From: Bacteroidota bacterium
Lineage (GTDB): Bacteria > Bacteroidota > Rhodothermia > Rhodothermales > JANQRZ01
Direction: 5' to 3'
DNA length: 45,131 nucleotides
NCBI GenBank assembly: GCA_038746285.1
Contig: JBCDKT010000031.1
Coordinates: forward strand, 1-45,131
Position numbers and translations under genes: made by a program. The notes beneath the pieces are model-generated. The model worked only from the letters and a program-made list of their open reading frames with translations, was not told the DNA's origin and made no database searches. Shown one piece after another: positions 7,812 to 16,031 of the stretch; the stretch's first letter is position 1; every line of letters starts with the position of its first letter.

Positions 7812-10384
7812 GACGACGCCTCGCGCTTGGCCTCTTCCTGCTGGCCGGGGCCGTGCAGGCCCAGCCGCTCGTCTACGACAGCGAGGCGCTGCGCGACGTG
7901 ATCGAGGACGTGGAGCGCCGCACGCCGTGGCGTTTCCTCTACTCCGACGCGCTCGTGGCAGGCCGCACCGTCGATCTGCGCACCGACGCAGCCTCGCTGC
8001 CCGACACGCTTGGGCAGGTCCTCGCGCCGGACGGTATCGGCGTCGAAGCCGACTACGAGCGGCAGCGCATCTTGCTCGTGCCCGCCGGACCGAAGCCGGT
8101 CGGGGAAACCCGCATCGTACGCGGGCGTGTGCTCGATGCGGAAACCGGCGAGCCGCTGCCGTACGCGACCGTGACGTGGAACGACGGGCAGCGCGGCGTC
8201 GTCGCCGACGAGTCGGGACGGTTCGTGCTGACCCTGCCCTCGGCCTCATCTGTCCCGCTGACGGCCTCGTTCGTCGGGTACGACGCGCAGACGGCCGCGC
8301 CGCAGGGCGAGGCGCTCGCGTTCCGGCTGCGGCCCGAGGCGTCGGCGGTGCCGGCGGTCGTGGTGGATGGCCTGCTGTTCTCGGCGGCAGTCGATACGGC
8401 CTGGGCGGCGCGGCTCCAGCCCGGCCGCTACGACGCTATCGGTGAGGGCGGGGGGCTCCGCGCGCTCGACGTGCTGCCGTCCGTCGCGCCGTCGGCGGCA
8501 TTCGAGGACGGGCCCGTCGTCCGGGGTAGCCCGAGCGACGCCTTCGAGGTCCGCCTCGACGGGGTCCCGGTCTACAACCCGCGCCACCTGTTCGGCCTCG
8601 TGGACGCCTTCAACGGCGACGCGCTCCGCGCCGTGGCGCTCTACGTCGGCGTAGCCCCGGCCCGCGTCGCGGTCGCCCCTGGCGGAGCGGTCGAGTATGT
8701 CACCGCGACCGGCTCGCCGCGCCGCCCCACCGCCGAGGTCGGGGTGTCGAGCCTCGCCGCCCGAGGGGCCGTCGCCGCCCCGGTCCGGCCCGGACGGACG
8801 ACCGTGCTCGTCGGCGGTCGCACCTCGCGGCTTGGCATCGGGCTCGGGGTGAGCGACGCGCTCGTGGAGCAGGGGCTGGGGGCGGCGCGGCGGACGAGTC
8901 CGCTCCCGAGGGCGGCGGCGGAGGTGACCGACCGCGTGACCGACGTGCAGGAGACGAGCGCGTCGTTCTGGGACCTCCACGCCGGCGCGGCCGATGAGCG
9001 GCCCGGCGGCGGGCGGACCGCCCTGACGGTCTACGCCGGTGGGGACGACACGGACCTCGGCGCTCTCCGCCTGCTCCGGGGTGAGAGCGAGGGCGACCTC
9101 AATCAGCAGCCCGTGGCGACGCAGAACCGCTGGGGCAGCCGCGCCGCCAGCCTCCTCGATCAGCGGCCGCTCTCGCCCCGACTCGTCCTCACCACCCGCC
9201 TCGGCGGCAGCACCTACGACGCCCGCTTCGCCCAGGACGACTTCAGCTTCAACACGACCATCCGGCAGGTGCCGACGGTGCGCATCGACACGCTCGGGTA
9301 CGACAACCGCCTCGCCGAAGCCGTCGCTGCGCAGCGCCTCGACGCCGTGCTCGGCGACGGCGTAGCCTCCGGCGGCTACAGCTTCCACGCCTACCGCCAG
9401 CGCTATGAGGAGCAGGCCGCTTCGCTTCCCACGTTTGCGACCGAGCAGACGGCAGCGCGCCTCGACCTCCACGCAGGCTGGGCCGGACGGGCCGCTTCCG
9501 CGCTAGACCTCGACGTGGGATTCCGAGTGCACCTCTATTCGGAGGGCGGCGTGCGTTTCAGCCCCCGCCTCCGCACGCAGTTCGACCTCGCGCCCAGGCT
9601 CAGCGTGGCAGCGTCGCTCGGGCGGAGCGCTCAGTTCGTGCACCGCCTCACGCTCGGCGACGTGGCGGGCGCGGCGTCGTGGACGCTGTCCGACTCCCGG
9701 GAGACGGTCACGGTCGCGGACCTCGCCGAGGTGACGCTGAGCGCGAGCGCGGGCACCGCGACGGCCCAAATCACGGGATATGCCAAGCGCACGCGCGGGC
9801 AGTGGCTTCACGTCGAGGACCGGTCGGCCCGCCGCCTCAACGAGGGTACGGTCCTCACGCGCCCGTGGCTCACCGATGTCGAGGCGAACGCGTACGGCCT
9901 CGAAACCCTCGTCCGGGTGCCGGTTCGGCCCTGGAGTTTCGGCGTCAGCGCGGCCCTTGCCCGCGCTGAGTTGCAGCACCCCTTTCTCAACGGCGGCGAG
10001 GCTTTTTCCGCCGACTGGGACCGCCTCGCCCGCGTCACCTTCCTTGCTGACGGGCCGGTCGTCGCTGGCCTCCGCCTCGCGTCGTCGTGGACCCTGGCGT
10101 CCGGCGCACCCAACCCGCTCGCCGGTTTCCAGATGGAAGACGAGCGGCTCCCCGCCCTATCCCGGCTCGACCTTCGCCTCACGGCGGAGCGCAGGTGGGG
10201 CGGAGCGGTGGTTTCGATGAGCCTCGCCGTCCGCAACGTGCTCGACCAGGACAACGTGCTCACGCGCGAGCCGACGACCCTCGTCCGGCGCACCGTCCGC
10301 GGCGAGACCCGCCTGGGCGTCGTCCCGCTCGACCTCTACGACGCCGGCTTCCTCCCGACGTTCGACCTCGCGCTCCGGTGGTGA
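7808..10384 (+). CDS. TonB-dependent outer-membrane receptor with STN signalling domain
   Basis: 858-residue outer-membrane receptor. Order of parts: signal peptide (residues 1-18, LALGLFLLAGAVQA); STN secretin/TonB N-terminal domain (about 20-95, LRDVIEDVERRTPWRFLYSD) that talks to FecR; carboxypeptidase-regulatory-like beta-sandwich (about 103-175, VRGRVLDAETGEPLPYATV); plug domain (about 205-310, VVRGSPSDAFEVRLDGVPVY); then a long beta-barrel ending in DLALRW with the C-terminal aromatic expected for Bam insertion. Together with FecR and the ECF factor it forms a cell-surface signalling system: ligand binding outside activates transcription. The ligand cannot be read; siderophores or small glycans are usual. 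Confidence 0.88.
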   Translation: MRRRLALGLFLLAGAVQAQPLVYDSEALRDVIEDVERRTPWRFLYSDALVAGRTVDLRTDAASLPDTLGQVLAPDGIGVEADYERQRILLVPAGPKPVGETRIVRGRVLDAETGEPLPYATVTWNDGQRGVVADESGRFVLTLPSASSVPLTASFVGYDAQTAAPQGEALAFRLRPEASAVPAVVVDGLLFSAAVDTAWAARLQPGRYDAIGEGGGLRALDVLPSVAPSAAFEDGPVVRGSPSDAFEVRLDGVPVYNPRHLFGLVDAFNGDALRAVALYVGVAPARVAVAPGGAVEYVTATGSPRRPTAEVGVSSLAARGAVAAPVRPGRTTVLVGGRTSRLGIGLGVSDALVEQGLGAARRTSPLPRAAAEVTDRVTDVQETSASFWDLHAGAADERPGGGRTALTVYAGGDDTDLGALRLLRGESEGDLNQQPVATQNRWGSRAASLLDQRPLSPRLVLTTRLGGSTYDARFAQDDFSFNTTIRQVPTVRIDTLGYDNRLAEAVAAQRLDAVLGDGVASGGYSFHAYRQRYEEQAASLPTFATEQTAARLDLHAGWAGRAASALDLDVGFRVHLYSEGGVRFSPRLRTQFDLAPRLSVAASLGRSAQFVHRLTLGDVAGAASWTLSDSRETVTVADLAEVTLSASAGTATAQITGYAKRTRGQWLHVEDRSARRLNEGTVLTRPWLTDVEANAYGLETLVRVPVRPWSFGVSAALARAELQHPFLNGGEAFSADWDRLARVTFLADGPVVAGLRLASSWTLASGAPNPLAGFQMEDERLPALSRLDLRLTAERRWGGAVVSMSLAVRNVLDQDNVLTREPTTLVRRTVRGETRLGVVPLDLYDAGFLPTFDLALRW

Positions 10385-10402
10385 GCTAGACGGGGAGGCG
10401 TT

Positions 10403-10579
10403 TCACGACGGAATGACCTCGAAGGCAGACCCATCGCCGAGCCGGTAGACGAGAAAGTCACTGTCGAGCGTAAACACGCGGCGGAGGTCTAGGCGCTCCG
10501 CGAGTGCGCAGAGCGAGGTATCCGCGAGGTCCATCGGGGTAAGGCCATCCAGGACGAGTCGGACATCCGTCAGGATCAC
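10403..10579 (-). pseudogene. Internally deleted PIN-domain (VapC-like) toxin
   Basis: 58-codon frame from GTG 10579 to TGA at 10403, overlapping the antitoxin stop by four bases (GTGA) exactly as an intact toxin would. The first residues (VILTDVRLV) match a PIN N-terminus with its first Asp. The frame then jumps directly to the conserved C-terminal PIN part (PMDLADTSLCALAERLDL, RRVFTLDSDFLVYRLGDG). The middle of the domain, about 70 residues in a usual 125-140 residue PIN protein and including the conserved Glu, is missing. I infer an in-frame or near-in-frame internal deletion that left the reading frame open but the nuclease inactive. Confidence 0.75.
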
Positions 10580-10845
10580 AGCCGTCCTTGCTTCCGCTTC
10601 TCGGCCATGCCCTCGGCAAACTTCCGACCGGTGTCCTCAGACATCCGCGCTCCGCCGGGTACGTGTTCGCTACTGTCGAATGTGCCGATGTACGGCGCGA
10701 GGGCATCCGCCAGGGTCTCCGGCTCGGCGGAAGCCGACGTGTTGCCCGCAGGCAGTTCGTCCAGGAGTCGCTGTCCGATGCGGTCTTGCTCCTCCGGCGG
10801 CAGGTCGTGCAGCCGCTCGATGGCTCGCTTGAGTAGCTGGGTCAT
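10576..10845 (-). CDS. Antitoxin of a type II toxin-antitoxin pair (PIN partner)
   Basis: 89-residue small protein. The N-terminal helix LLKRAIERLHDLPPEEQDRIG followed by LLDEL is a common antitoxin pattern. The C-terminal tail (YIGTFDSSEHVPGGARMSED, then KFAEGMAEKRKQGRL) is basic and disordered-looking, as expected for the toxin-binding part. The PIN toxin gene that overlaps its stop has lost its middle. The antitoxin frame itself is intact and could act alone or neutralise other PIN toxins. The start is ATG 10845, and the gene is followed on the same strand by the toxin remnant. Confidence 0.72.
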   Translation of the reverse strand: MTQLLKRAIERLHDLPPEEQDRIGQRLLDELPAGNTSASAEPETLADALAPYIGTFDSSEHVPGGARMSEDTGRKFAEGMAEKRKQGRL

Positions 10846-10880
10846 GGCTCGGGTCTCCGGTGGGCAGGGGAGAAGGTACG

Positions 10881-13800
10881 CTACGCCGCGAGCTCGGCCT
10901 CGATCTGGGCAATCGAGTCGCGGAGCTCGGCGGCTTTCTCGAACTCCAGGTTCTCGGCGGCGGTCTCCATCTCGCGCGTCAGCTGGGCGACGAGGTCGCG
11001 CTTCTGGTCGTCGGTGAGGTACTTCACGACGGGGTCGGCAACGCGGGGGAGCTGGTCGGGGCCGGCGTAGTAGTGGACCTCGCGCTTCTCGTCCTGCGCC
11101 GCCTTGTGGTCGGCGATCGCGGTGCCCTTGCGGATCTGGTCGGTGGACTTCGATACGGTCTGCGGGACGATGTCGTGCTCCTCGTTGTAGGCCACCTGGA
11201 GGGCGCGCCGACGCTCGGTCTCGTCCATCATCCGCTGCATGCTGTCGGTCACCTTGTTGGCGTACATGATGACCGACGCGTTCGCGTTGCGCGCCGCCCG
11301 GCCCGCCGTCTGGATCAGCGAACGCTCGGAGCGGAGGAAGCCCTCCTTGTCGGCGTCGAGGATGGCGACGAGCGAGACTTCGGGGAGGTCGAGGCCTTCG
11401 CGGAGGAGGTTGACGCCGACGAGGACGTCGAACTCGCCGAGGCGGAGGTCGCGCAGGATGTCCACGCGGGCGAGGGCGTCGATGTCGGAGTGGAGGTAGC
11501 GGACGCGGACGCCGAAGCTGTCGAGGTAGTCGGTCAGGTCCTCGCTCATCCGCTTGGTGAGCGTGGTGACGAGGACGCGCTCGTTGCGCTCGACACGCGT
11601 GCGGGTTTCGTCGAGGAGGTCGTCGATCTGCCCGTCCACGGGGCGGACCTCGACTTCGGGGTCGAGGATGCCGGTCGGGCGGATGACCTGCTCGACGACG
11701 ATGCCCTCGCTCTGCTCCAGTTCGTAGTCGGCGGGCGTGGCGCTGACGAAGACGACGTGGTTGTGGAAGGCCTCGAACTCCTCGAACGTGAGGGGCCGGT
11801 TGTCGAGCGCGGAGGGGAGGCGGAAGCCGTGCTCGACGAGGTTCAGCTTGCGGGCGCGGTCGCCGTTGTACATCCCGCGCACCTGCGGGATCGTGACGTG
11901 GCTCTCGTCGATGGCGAGCATCCAGTCGTTGCCGTAGCTCTGCTGGAAGTAGTCGAGCAGGCAGTGCGGTCGGCTTCCCGGCTCGCGCCCGTCCATGTGG
12001 CGCGAGTAGTTCTCGATCCCCGAGCAGTAGCCGATCTCCTTGATCATCTCGATGTCGAAGATGGTCCGCTGCTCCAGGCGCTGCGCCTCCAGCATCAGGC
12101 CCTCGTTGCGGAGGACCGCGAGCCGCCAGCGCAGCTCCTCCTCGATGCTCGCAATCGCCCGGTCGAGTTGGTCTTTCGGGGTGACGAAGTGCTTGGCCGG
12201 GTAGATCGTCAGGAGGTCCTCCTTGCTCGTCTCCTGCCCGGTCAGCGGGTCGAACGACGCGACCGTCTCGACCTCATCGCCCCAGAACGCGATGCGGTAG
12301 GCCACGTCTTCGAGGTAGGCTGGGAAGACCTCGACCACGTCGCCCCGGACGCGGAACGCGCCCGGCTCAAACTCGACGTCGTTGCGGTTGTAGAAGACGT
12401 TGACGAGCTGGCGGAGGAGGTCGTCGCGGTCGACGACGGTGCCGGGCTGGACTTGGACGACCTGGGCCTTGTACTCCTTCGGGTCGCCGAGGCCGTAGAT
12501 GCACGACACGCTCGCAACGATGATGACATCTTTGCGCCCCGAGACGAGGGCCGAGGTGGCGCGCAGCCGGAGGCGGTCGATCTCCTCGTTGATCGCGAAG
12601 TCCTTCTCGATGTAGGTGTCGTTCGAGACGATGTACGCCTCGGGCTGGTAGTAGTCGTAGTACGAGATGAAGAACTCGACGGCGTTGTTCGGGAAGAACG
12701 CCTTGAACTCGGCGTAGAGCTGGGCCGCGAGGGTCTTGTTGTGCGAGAACACGAGCGTCGGCTTGCCGGTGTTCTGGACGACGTTCGAGAGGCTGAAGGT
12801 GTTGTGGACGAAGAGGCCGCCGTGCCCGGCGAGGAAGGTCTCGGGGCCGGGGACGGAGAGGTCGTAGACGTGGGGGTGCGGGTATGAGACTGGCTCGACG
12901 GCCTCGACGGGTGTCCAGCGTACGTCGCAGAGGGCGCGGAGCCGCTGCCAGCGCTCCCACCAACTCGCCGCGACGTTGCGCTGCACGGCCTCGCGGCGCA
13001 GCGCGTCGAGGGCGCACCGGAGCACCGTGCGGCACGGACGGCGCTGTTCGGTCTCCCAGTGCTGGACGGCGCTCCGCGAGACCCCGGCCCAGCCGCCGAG
13101 CACGCGGGTGGGCACGCCGAGTGTCTGCCGGAGCGTGCGGAGATCGGCCCCGCAGATCGGGACCACGTCCACGTTCGTGTTGCTCTTGCGACCGAGATGG
13201 GCGTTCAGCGCCTCCCGCTTTCGTGTCAGTCCGAAGCCGATGTGCTCGGCGAACCGGCGCAGGTCCTCCTGCCCGGAGACCGTGACCTGCCAGTACCAGC
13301 CGCCCGCATGGTTGCTGCTGGTGGCGCGCTTGAAGCGCCGCCGGAGCCGCGCCCAGATGCCGAAGCGCAGGAGCGCGTAGGCGAGGTCGGAGGCTAGCTG
13401 CTCGCTCGCCGTCGTCGCCGAGACCGCCCCGGCGCGCTCGACCGTGCCGTCGCCGTCGAAGTAGCCTCGCAGGAGCGTGCCGAGGTCGGTGTCGGAGAGC
13501 GAGGGCCAGAAGTCCGGCAGGTGCTTCTGCGCGGAGCCGGAGCCGCCCGCCGAGCGCGCCAGTTCGGCGAAGACGCGCCCGCCGATCTGGAAGTCCGAGG
13601 AGGAGCGTACCCGAACCGGCAGCCCGAGCGTGTCCACCGTAGCCTCGACATCCCGCCGGACCTCCTCGTCGCGGCTGGCGAGGACGACGTACGACGCCGT
13701 AGCGTGCCCTTCGGCGATGTATAGCCCAAGCAGGCGGAGGAGCGAGGGCGTCAGAGCGAGCGTAGCCGGGAGGCGCACGTTTGCTCCGACCTGAGCTCTT

Positions 13801-14618
13801 GCGGGACGCCAGCGCCCGCCGAGTCCTCCGGTCGCTGCGAGCACGCCCCGAAACACGGGAGCCGCTACCCCGCCGTGCCTGGGCTCTGGGGACCGCATAT
13901 CGTGGAGCTTGGTGTAAGGGTTGCCTCCGCTGAGTGCGGCGAACGGCCCAGTGAAAGCCCCGGGCCCCCGGTCTCCGACAAAGCTCAGCACCTGGTCCTG
14001 CGCATGAACGAACAGGCTCGTATCTCCGAGCTGATCGGTCAGGTCGAGGTCCGTGCGCCTGCCCCCGGACTCTAACTGCTCGGGCACGGGCAGGTAGTCG
14101 GTGGCGCGGGCGTCTGCTGTCTCGATGAGCGTGAGCCGCCCGTCTCGGAGTACCCACAGGTTGTGGTCCCCCGTGAGCGTCGCCCGGCGTCCGCACGCGG
14201 TGCGGAGACCGTACATCGCCGCCGGTGCGTCGTGACGGATGAGTGTGTGGACCGGGAAGAGCCGCACCTCGCCCGTCTCCGGGTCGAAGGCCTGGGTGTG
14301 CAGCCCCCGGCCTCGCACGTCGAGTTCCTCCGTATCGCCCCAGCGTGCTACCTCCGCCGCATCGTCCTCTAGCAGCGCGTCCATCCACGGACCGATGGCG
14401 CACACGCGCGGGACGCGCTCGCCGTCTGCGTCCTCGACCACAAACACCGGGTCGTCGTGGCCGATGCTCTTACCCGTGCCCGTGGCCCCGAGGAGGGTCT
14501 GGTAGCGGTCGCCGCGGAAGAGGCCCTCGGTCAGCTCGGCGATCGCGCCGGGCTGGTCGCCGGTCGGGCGGAACGGCGCGTCGAGGCGAAACGGGGTGTC
14601 GATCTTGGTGATAGCCAT
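10881..14618 (-). CDS. uvrB: UvrB excinuclease subunit interrupted by an intein
   Basis: Nucleotide-excision-repair helicase subunit that loads damaged DNA for UvrC. The translated product is 1245 residues: extein 1-50, intein 51-606, extein 607-1245, leaving 689 residues of UvrB after splicing, the usual length. Extein marks: [17 protein letters not shown] at the N-terminus, Walker A GATGTGK/T split by the intein, beta-hairpin region [27 protein letters not shown] Walker B-like motif, [37 protein letters not shown], and a C-terminal UVR motif ([17 protein letters not shown]). Repair would depend on splicing, because the ATP-binding loop is interrupted. The start is ATG 14618; an upstream in-frame TTG at 14645 is unlikely. 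A -7 box lies at 14650-14657. Confidence 0.93.
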   Translation of the reverse strand: MAITKIDTPFRLDAPFRPTGDQPGAIAELTEGLFRGDRYQTLLGATGTGKSIGHDDPVFVVEDADGERVPRVCAIGPWMDALLEDDAAEVARWGDTEELDVRGRGLHTQAFDPETGEVRLFPVHTLIRHDAPAAMYGLRTACGRRATLTGDHNLWVLRDGRLTLIETADARATDYLPVPEQLESGGRRTDLDLTDQLGDTSLFVHAQDQVLSFVGDRGPGAFTGPFAALSGGNPYTKLHDMRSPEPRHGGVAAPVFRGVLAATGGLGGRWRPARAQVGANVRLPATLALTPSLLRLLGLYIAEGHATASYVVLASRDEEVRRDVEATVDTLGLPVRVRSSSDFQIGGRVFAELARSAGGSGSAQKHLPDFWPSLSDTDLGTLLRGYFDGDGTVERAGAVSATTASEQLASDLAYALLRFGIWARLRRRFKRATSSNHAGGWYWQVTVSGQEDLRRFAEHIGFGLTRKREALNAHLGRKSNTNVDVVPICGADLRTLRQTLGVPTRVLGGWAGVSRSAVQHWETEQRRPCRTVLRCALDALRREAVQRNVAASWWERWQRLRALCDVRWTPVEAVEPVSYPHPHVYDLSVPGPETFLAGHGGLFVHNTFSLSNVVQNTGKPTLVFSHNKTLAAQLYAEFKAFFPNNAVEFFISYYDYYQPEAYIVSNDTYIEKDFAINEEIDRLRLRATSALVSGRKDVIIVASVSCIYGLGDPKEYKAQVVQVQPGTVVDRDDLLRQLVNVFYNRNDVEFEPGAFRVRGDVVEVFPAYLEDVAYRIAFWGDEVETVASFDPLTGQETSKEDLLTIYPAKHFVTPKDQLDRAIASIEEELRWRLAVLRNEGLMLEAQRLEQRTIFDIEMIKEIGYCSGIENYSRHMDGREPGSRPHCLLDYFQQSYGNDWMLAIDESHVTIPQVRGMYNGDRARKLNLVEHGFRLPSALDNRPLTFEEFEAFHNHVVFVSATPADYELEQSEGIVVEQVIRPTGILDPEVEVRPVDGQIDDLLDETRTRVERNERVLVTTLTKRMSEDLTDYLDSFGVRVRYLHSDIDALARVDILRDLRLGEFDVLVGVNLLREGLDLPEVSLVAILDADKEGFLRSERSLIQTAGRAARNANASVIMYANKVTDSMQRMMDETERRRALQVAYNEEHDIVPQTVSKSTDQIRKGTAIADHKAAQDEKREVHYYAGPDQLPRVADPVVKYLTDDQKRDLVAQLTREMETAAENLEFEKAAELRDSIAQIEAELAA
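12801..14468 (-). mobile_element. Intein with LAGLIDADG homing endonuclease in the UvrB Walker A motif
   Basis: 556-codon in-frame insertion between Lys50 and the following Thr of UvrB (GATGTGK / TFSLSNVV). It has a Ser at intein position 1, TGDHNLWVL as block B (Thr and His near 99-102), LLGLYIAEG (246-254) and LRGYFDGDG (333-341) as the two LAGLIDADG motifs with both acidic residues present, [17 protein letters not shown] as block F, and the terminal GLFVHN with the required His-Asn; the +1 residue is Thr. Residues about 438-490 add a helix-turn-helix-like stretch ([20 protein letters not shown]). All splicing and endonuclease residues I can check are intact, so this looks like an active homing intein. 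The removed DNA length, 1668 bases, is an exact codon multiple. Confidence 0.93.
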
Positions 14619-14649
14619 AGCGCACGGGAGAAGCGAGGAGGGCAACTCC

Positions 14650-14657
14650 GAAACCTA
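14650..14657 (-). promoter_or_regulatory. -7 box TAGGTTTC for uvrB
   Basis: On the minus strand TAGGTTTC(G) matches TAnnTTTG at seven of eight places and lies 31 bases before the uvrB ATG, giving a leader of about 25 bases. No well-spaced -33 TTTG was found. Confidence 0.45.
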
Positions 14658-14734
14658 GCGGCCCGGAGTGCCAACAGTGTGTCAGCTATACGCGGCCGGG
14701 GCCAGCGCGCGTTCCCCACCGCCGGGGCACAACG

Positions 14735-14766
14735 AGCCCCGCTCCGGCAGCGGCCAAAGCGGGGCT
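14735..14766 (-). terminator. Hairpin downstream of the first PAE-like gene
   Basis: A perfect 9-bp inverted repeat, AGCCCCGCT (14735-14743) and AGCGGGGCT (14758-14766), lies 27 bases after the stop of the gene ending at 14793. There is no long U tract on the minus strand, so termination is plausible but not certain. Confidence 0.5.
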
Positions 14767-14792
14767 GGGTCCAGCAGGCCAGGGGGGCCGTG

Positions 14793-15908
14793 CTACGGCG
14801 TCCCGCCCACGGCGACGTCGGCCGGGTTGCCGTCGATCAGCTCGCCGAGCCAGTCGGCGTAGGGGCCGGGGTAGCGGTCGGGGAAGCGGAGGAAGGTGTG
14901 GTCGGCACCGGCCGCGAGGTAGGTGCCCCAACTGTCGGGGATCGTCGCCGCGGTCTCTTCGAGGGCTGCCTCGAACTGCTCGCCTGTGATCTCGAACGGC
15001 ATGCCGGTCAGCGGGTCGAACCCGAAGAAGAAGCGGATCGTCTGGTCCTGGGTGTACGATGACAGGCCGAACGTAGCGTCGGGGTAGCGCTGGTCGTAGT
15101 AGGCGTAGACCCCCTGCAGGCCGTCGGGCTGGAAGAGCGCGCCGGCGTCGTCGGGGAACGAGGCGGGGAAGTTGAAGAGCTGGGCAAAGGCCCCGCCGAG
15201 CGTGGGAGTGAAGACGGCGTCGCTGAAGAGGATCGGGCCGGAGTCGTCCAGGAGCGTGAGGCTGGCCCCGTCGAAGGCGTCGGCGACGGCGGCGAAGTTG
15301 ACGAGCGAGCCGAAGCCGCCGGCGCTGGAGCCGGTGAGCAGCACCTCGTCCACGTCGGCGAAGGCCGGGCGCAGGAGCGCGAGGTAGGCCTCGATGTTCC
15401 GGTGCCCGACGAACTGCTGCAGGCCGTCGACCCCGAGGACGAGCGCGTCGGGCGCGCTGCCACCGTGGACGTCGCCGGTGCAGTAGGGCACGTAGACCGC
15501 GTTCCAGTCGCCGATGGGGTTGCTGGGATCGTCGGCGTTGAAGAGGCCGAGGTTGCCGCCGGTCGCGACGAACCCGGTGACGGGGTTCACGAACTCGGCC
15601 TCGCCGAAGGCCGCCGGGTTGACCGAGCACGTCTCGGGGCTGAAGCACGCGCCGCCGCCTTCGAGGTAGATCACGAGGTCGTCGGAGCCCTCCTGGAAGC
15701 GGACGCCGAAGCCGGTCGGGGAGCCGTCGCGGCACTGCGCGCCCTCGGTCTCGACGAAGAACCACTGGCCGGGGTTGGCCTGCGCCTCGTCGAGCGCAGA
15801 GGTGTCACCGAGGTCGTCCCCGTCAGGGTCGTCGCTGTCGCAAGCCGGGAGGGCGAGGAGGAGCGCGCCGAGGCAGAGCACGGCGGCACGGAAGGGAAAA
15901 CGGGTCAT
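14793..15908 (-). CDS. Pectinacetylesterase/Notum-family lipoprotein (copy 1)
   Basis: 371-residue predicted surface lipoprotein (lipobox LALPAC, Cys23). Family marks are in the expected order: LVIYLEGGGACF (79-89, oxyanion-hole region), YVPYCTGDVHGG (139-150), the nucleophile elbow GSSAGGFG with Ser195, LLDDSGP (219-225), and GADHTFL near residue 336 with the catalytic His. The fold is an alpha/beta hydrolase that removes acetyl or acyl groups from polysaccharides or proteins; the substrate here is unknown. It is a tandem paralogue of the next gene upstream (16032-17165) and has its own -7 box and a terminator hairpin. The Asp-rich linker after the lipid Cys (DSDDPDGDDLGD) is typical of surface lipoproteins. 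Confidence 0.83.
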   Translation of the reverse strand: MTRFPFRAAVLCLGALLLALPACDSDDPDGDDLGDTSALDEAQANPGQWFFVETEGAQCRDGSPTGFGVRFQEGSDDLVIYLEGGGACFSPETCSVNPAAFGEAEFVNPVTGFVATGGNLGLFNADDPSNPIGDWNAVYVPYCTGDVHGGSAPDALVLGVDGLQQFVGHRNIEAYLALLRPAFADVDEVLLTGSSAGGFGSLVNFAAVADAFDGASLTLLDDSGPILFSDAVFTPTLGGAFAQLFNFPASFPDDAGALFQPDGLQGVYAYYDQRYPDATFGLSSYTQDQTIRFFFGFDPLTGMPFEITGEQFEAALEETAATIPDSWGTYLAAGADHTFLRFPDRYPGPYADWLGELIDGNPADVAVGGTP

Positions 15909-15939
15909 CGAAAAGAGGATGGTCTGGTGGGAGAAGCGC

Positions 15940-15947
15940 CCAAACTA
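15940..15947 (-). promoter_or_regulatory. -7 box TAGTTTGG for PAE-like copy 1
   Basis: TAGTTTGG is a full match to TAnnTTTG on the minus strand, 31 bases before ATG 15908. A TTTT stretch (15968-15971), about 20 bases further upstream, doubles as the U tract of the preceding terminator and may serve as the -33 element. Confidence 0.55.
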
Positions 15948-15967
15948 CGCCCGGACCTGGCCCGAGG

Positions 15968-16005
15968 AAAAGGGGAGGCCCCGCACCCTGCGCGGCAGCC
16001 TCCCC
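15968..16005 (-). terminator. Rho-independent terminator of PAE-like copy 2
   Basis: On the minus strand GGGGAGGC (16005-15998) pairs perfectly with GCCTCCCC (15979-15972) and is followed by TTTT (15971-15968). It lies 26 bases after the stop at 16032. Confidence 0.65.
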
Positions 16006-16031
16006 CGTAGCTCGGTCTCCTCGCCGGCAGA

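Noticed and set aside
10860-12887. Plus-strand frame of 675 codons opposite uvrB
   Set aside because: Its product is a Val/Glu/Asp-rich shadow of the conserved uvrB sequence with no known motif.
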